Shown here piece after piece: positions 21,631-24,562 of a DNA stretch of 24,562 nt. Source of the DNA: Chthonomonas sp. UBA2391 (GTDB lineage: Bacteria > Armatimonadota > Fimbriimonadia > Fimbriimonadales > Fimbriimonadaceae); contig DDSL01000008.1 in assembly GCA_002343825.1 (NCBI GenBank), forward strand, positions 44,100 through 68,661, given 5' to 3'. Every line of letters begins with the position of its first letter. Position 1 is the stretch's first letter. The translations under genes were made by a program, and so were the position numbers. The notes below the pieces were generated by a model. It was not told the origin of the DNA. It was given only the letters and a program-made list of their open reading frames with translations, and made no database searches.

Positions 21631-22686
21631 TCAGCGGGTGAGCAGCTGGACCCCGCCGAGCTTTTCGATCTCCTTTTCTCGCAACCACTTCTCCGCCGCC
21701 GCATCCCTTTTCAACTTGGCATCCCACCAGGCCAGCCCCGCGTCCTGAACCATCTGGACATGCTTGGGGTTTCGCGACCGGTTCGCCCCCTCGCGACCGT
21801 TGATCCCGCCAAAACCGTGGTCGGCATCCTTGATCCAAACCAATGTCTGTTGGCCCTTCGGGCCGGCGTAGAAGGCCCCTTGGCGGAAGGTTTTGATGTC
21901 TTCCATCCCTCGAACGTCGTCCTTATCTCCCGAGATTCCCATCATCGGCCCACGCATGGCGGCAAGGCCCTCCTTGGTGATCCCCCCCTGAACTCCGTGG
22001 GGAGAAATTGCGAGAAAAGCCTGGAGCCTTGGATCCGACATCGTTGTTCCTCTCAGTCCGTGCTTCATTCCGGCGACGACTTGGGTCGTCCAAGCCCCAA
22101 AGCTGTGACCGCCCATCCCGACCACCTTCGAGTCGATCTTCCCTTTCAACTCCGGAACCGCCTTCTCAATCTTCCCCAAGCTATCGAGGATCAACGAAAC
22201 ATCTTTGGGGCGCTGGTTGCGACTGCCAATGTTGTTGGTTTCTCCCCGGAGCGCGGCTCGTCGCATCTCCGGATCGGCGTAGCGAAGGCTATCGTCGTGG
22301 GTCGGCTGGAAGACCACGTACCCGTAGCTCGCCCAGTGTTGGGTCAAGGGGAGGAGTCCATCCTCACTGCCATACATCCCGTGACTGATGACCAAAACAG
22401 GATAGGGGCCGCCGGTTTTGGGCCACGTCACCCGATAGCTGAGGGCACGGAGACCTTCCCTTGGAAGTTCAAGCCCGGCTCGGGTTTCCACCGCAAGCGG
22501 AGCTCGCGACGGCTGATATCGCCCTGGTTCGGGGGCAGAGATTGTGGAGAGAAATAGGATTGCAGTGATCATGACGCCGAGTAGGGACGCCCAAAGCCAG
22601 AGCGAGTTCGGTAACCCGGGACCTTGGTCTGAGTGCTGAGCCTCCCCAATCCAATGAACCAGGCAAGTAGAATAGCCGTCAAGCAT
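21631..22686 (-). CDS. Exported or membrane-anchored alpha/beta hydrolase (PAF-acetylhydrolase/dienelactone-hydrolase-like)
   Basis: Product of 351 aa from ATG 22686, with a hydrophobic segment at ~29-49 (LWLWASLLGVMITAILFL) acting as signal or anchor; ATG 22572 inside that segment is a less likely start. The hydrolase fold shows the oxyanion segment YPVLVISHGMYGSEDG, the nucleophile elbow GGHSFGAW with Ser195, an acid in GISGDKDD (Asp254) and His290 in DADHGFGG. This arrangement resembles platelet-activating-factor acetylhydrolase and dienelactone-hydrolase relatives, which cleave short esters; the substrate is unknown. It diverges from the Ig/TPR gene by 17 bp and is followed by the motAB promoter, so it is probably not in that operon. 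Confidence 0.82.
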   Translation of the reverse strand: MLDGYSTCLVHWIGEAQHSDQGPGLPNSLWLWASLLGVMITAILFLSTISAPEPGRYQPSRAPLAVETRAGLELPREGLRALSYRVTWPKTGGPYPVLVISHGMYGSEDGLLPLTQHWASYGYVVFQPTHDDSLRYADPEMRRAALRGETNNIGSRNQRPKDVSLILDSLGKIEKAVPELKGKIDSKVVGMGGHSFGAWTTQVVAGMKHGLRGTTMSDPRLQAFLAISPHGVQGGITKEGLAAMRGPMMGISGDKDDVRGMEDIKTFRQGAFYAGPKGQQTLVWIKDADHGFGGINGREGANRSRNPKHVQMVQDAGLAWWDAKLKRDAAAEKWLREKEIEKLGGVQLLTR

Positions 22687-22703
22687 AGGGACCCGAGACG
22701 AAA

Positions 22704-24515
22704 ATGAGCCAACGCCCGATCCTGCCGATCCTCCTACTTGCCGCCGCCGCCAGTGCCGCCCCGGCCGCGATCACCGTCACCTCCAACATCAAGGATGGTC
22801 AGACGATCTCCGGCGACGTCAACTTTGAGATCACCATCGTCAGCAAAGATCTGGTGACCTCGGTCGAGTTCTACATCAATAACGACCTTCGCCATACCGA
22901 CGACGGAACCCCCTACGAATTCACCCTCGACGCGATCAAGGAACCCGAAGGCGAACTCACGATGAAGATCTTGGTGCAAACCGAGACCGGGGATCAAAAG
23001 ACCCTGGAACTCAAGCTCAAGGTCGACAACGGGGTGGACAAGGGTGCCGACCATTGGGTCGAAGCAGGCAACCAAGCCCTCGCCGAGCGAAAGTGGGACG
23101 AGGCCATCAAGTGCGGGCGCATCGCTCTGAAAGCCAAAAAGGCCTATGACCCGGCCCGAATGGTGCTGGCCTATGCCTACTTCAACAAGGGAGTTCTGGA
23201 CCAAGCCCAAAAATACGCCGAGGACGTTTTGGCGACCGATCCGGAGAACATCCAGGCCCTGGACGTGACCAGCGCCATCGCTCTGCAGCAAGCCTTCCGC
23301 GCCCGGGCCAACACCGACCGAAACACCCTGGCCGAAGCCATCCAAAGCGCCCTCGTGCGAGCGGCCGGTAACAGGACTAAAGCCAACGAGGCCGCCCTCA
23401 ACGCACTCGGACCAACCACCGACGCGAACCGAATCCGGGTCGCCGAGGCCGCCGTCCGAGCCCACCGCTATTCCGTCGCGATCCAAGCCCTGGAGCCGCT
23501 GTATCGAAGCAGCTTCGACAACACGACCGTCGTCAATTTGTATCTCTATGCCCAACTTCGCGCAGGACGGTTCAGCGATGCGACCAACACTGCGGTCAAC
23601 TACCAAAAGAGAGGCACCCCAGATGGAGAAGGATTCGCCCTACTCGCAATCCTGTTCGATATGAACGGGGAACCCAGCAAAGCCGACGAATTTACCAAGC
23701 AATCGTTCGTGATCGATCCGGGGAGTCCCGGGGTTAAGCTCGCTTCGCTTCACCGGGCCTGGATGAACAACCAGATCCCGGGCTATATCCGCCAGGCGGA
23801 ATCACTTTTCCAAGATCAAGCCACCGCAACGCAACCCCGCGCGATGGCCGAGGCCCGCGGGCACCGAAGCCGCGCCAATTATCGCACCGGTGACCTAGAG
23901 GGCGGCCGCCAAAACTGGGAAGATGCGGTCACCGCTGCCCCCGAAGCCTACGACCTCTATATCCAACAAGCGGTGCAGACCCTCAACCAGAGTCTCACGA
24001 CTGGCCTGGAGAAAGAAGCCATCGAGTTCCAGCGCAAGCTGGCCCGAGCCTATCTGGAAGCCGGACGAGCGGCCCGCCCCGATAGCTTTGAGGTGTGGGC
24101 CGGAATCGCCCTGCTTGAGCTCCTACAAGGTCGAGACCAACAGGCTGCCGAGGCGGCTCGGACCGCGATCAAGGCCGGTCCCGAGTATGCAGCCGGATAC
24201 TACGTGGCCTCCATCGCCCTGACCCGGGAAGACCGGCGATTGGAATCCGCCATCTCCACCCTCCGAAGCTCGAAGGCGGCCGCCGAAGCGAACAAGCTGG
24301 CCGAAGAAGTGACCCGGCTGGACAACCTTTTGAAGGCAGCCGAAGAGGCCCAACGCACCACCAAGCAGGAGATCCTGACCGCCACCGAAAGGTTCAAGGC
24401 GCTGGACAAAGTCAACTTGGCCGGAGTTGGAGTCCCGGATCCGGTAACGGCGCTCAACTACTACTCGCGCTTCGGGCGGCTCCCTCAATTGGTCTTGACC
24501 CCGATTCCTCGCTAG
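22704..24515 (+). CDS. Secreted Ig-like plus TPR-repeat protein
   Basis: Product of 603 aa. A Sec signal peptide (ILPILLLAAAASAAPA, cut near residue 21) is followed by one Ig-like domain (~22-110: ITVTSNIKDGQTISGDVNFEI in part, SVEFYINNDLRHTDD, PYEFTLDA), of the kind often found in bacterial surface glycosidases. From ~115 to ~540 the protein is a series of tetratricopeptide-like helical pairs (ALAERKWDEAIKCGRIALKA, AYFNKGVLDQAQKYAEDVL, LLQGRDQQAAEAARTAIKAG). A charged coiled coil follows (~525-570). No catalytic motif was seen. Likely a periplasmic scaffold; no partner can be named. The frame is complete and ends 26 bp before a tRNA gene. Confidence 0.8.
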   Translation: MSQRPILPILLLAAAASAAPAAITVTSNIKDGQTISGDVNFEITIVSKDLVTSVEFYINNDLRHTDDGTPYEFTLDAIKEPEGELTMKILVQTETGDQKTLELKLKVDNGVDKGADHWVEAGNQALAERKWDEAIKCGRIALKAKKAYDPARMVLAYAYFNKGVLDQAQKYAEDVLATDPENIQALDVTSAIALQQAFRARANTDRNTLAEAIQSALVRAAGNRTKANEAALNALGPTTDANRIRVAEAAVRAHRYSVAIQALEPLYRSSFDNTTVVNLYLYAQLRAGRFSDATNTAVNYQKRGTPDGEGFALLAILFDMNGEPSKADEFTKQSFVIDPGSPGVKLASLHRAWMNNQIPGYIRQAESLFQDQATATQPRAMAEARGHRSRANYRTGDLEGGRQNWEDAVTAAPEAYDLYIQQAVQTLNQSLTTGLEKEAIEFQRKLARAYLEAGRAARPDSFEVWAGIALLELLQGRDQQAAEAARTAIKAGPEYAAGYYVASIALTREDRRLESAISTLRSSKAAAEANKLAEEVTRLDNLLKAAEEAQRTTKQEILTATERFKALDKVNLAGVGVPDPVTALNYYSRFGRLPQLVLTPIPR

Positions 24516-24524
24516 GCGGCGCGG

Positions 24525-24530
24525 TATAAT
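24525..24530 (+). promoter_or_regulatory. -10 box of the tRNA gene
   Basis: A perfect TATAAT lies 11 nt before the tRNA 5' end. TTGACC (24495-24500) is present but at 24 bp, too far for a standard -35; no better one was seen. Confidence 0.5.
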
Positions 24531-24541
24531 CGGAAGATCGT

Positions 24542-24562
24542 CGGGGCGTGGCGCAGCTTGGT
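24542..24562 (+). tRNA. tRNA, probably tRNA-Pro (5' part, cut by window edge)
   Basis: CGGGGCG reads as a 7-nt acceptor strand, followed by T8, G9, the D-stem GCGC, then AG and TTGGT of the D-loop. T8, A14 and GG are in their canonical places. A C at position 1 with this acceptor is characteristic of bacterial tRNA-Pro. The anticodon is beyond the window. Confidence 0.75.

Noticed and set aside
21553..22557. Plus-strand open frame of 334 codons
   Set aside because: Antisense to the alpha/beta hydrolase, whose fold motifs and catalytic residues are clear.
1..24562. CRISPR array, insertion sequence, prophage or integron
   Set aside because: No regularly spaced direct repeats, transposase/integrase motifs, terminal inverted repeats or phage genes were found; the only DNA repeat noted is the internal dockerin duplication.

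Overview
The window is about 24.6 kb of ordinary-density bacterial chromosome with a GC content near 60% by eye. Genes lie on both strands, are mostly separated by less than 100 bp, and often overlap by 1-4 bases. Lipoprotein and Sec signals, an OmpA-type MotB, a complete flagellar stator pair and a dockerin-tailed giant secreted protein point to a free-living, motile, Gram-negative-type organism. The mix of GH57 glycogen branching enzyme, an STN-bearing anti-sigma factor, DUF4446, RNase HIII and very short promoter-to-ATG distances makes me favour Armatimonadota (Fimbriimonadia-like). That assignment is inference, not something the sequence proves. I see no insertion sequence, prophage, CRISPR array or plasmid function.

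Layout. 1-1261 (minus): end of a chemotaxis operon, cheC > cheD > a third gene cut by the window edge. 1262-1563: a 302-bp gene-free, hairpin-rich stretch. 1564-5326 (plus): CPD photolyase, an eight-TM protein with a degenerate class III cyclase domain, and octanoyltransferase lipB. 5296-6489: a DinB-fold protein (minus) diverging from a short RNase HIII (plus). 6515-11017 (minus): a 1500-residue secreted protein with two C-type-lectin-like domains, RCC1-like and HAF-like repeats, cadherin/Ig-like domains and a C-terminal dockerin. 11108-13728 (plus): GH57 glucan branching enzyme coupled to a lipoprotein. 13725-15242 (minus): ECF sigma factor, a small membrane protein and a YbgC-type thioesterase. 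15383-16249 (plus): membrane-anchored helical protein. 16255-18270 (minus): DUF4446 protein > ECF sigma > anti-sigma with STN domain. 18342-19790 (plus): purF. 19796-21535 (minus): motA-motB behind a sigma-28-like promoter. 21631-22686 (minus): exported alpha/beta hydrolase. 22704-24515 (plus): secreted Ig+TPR protein. 24542-end (plus): first 21 bases of a tRNA, probably tRNA-Pro.

How the genes work together. CheC and CheD (CheY-P phosphatase and receptor deamidase) and MotA-MotB (stator) belong to one motility programme split over two loci about 18 kb apart; only motAB shows a recognisable flagellar-sigma promoter. Two independent ECF loci suggest envelope or stress signalling. Housekeeping genes (phr, lipB, rnhC, purF) are interspersed. 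I find no convincing novel multi-gene defence or mobile system. The most unusual objects are the giant dockerin-tailed lectin/RCC1 protein, the 2x4-TM protein whose cyclase domain keeps only its metal ligands, the structured stretch upstream of cheC, and a recurring TANNNT box 6-9 nt before start codons that suggests leaderless transcription.
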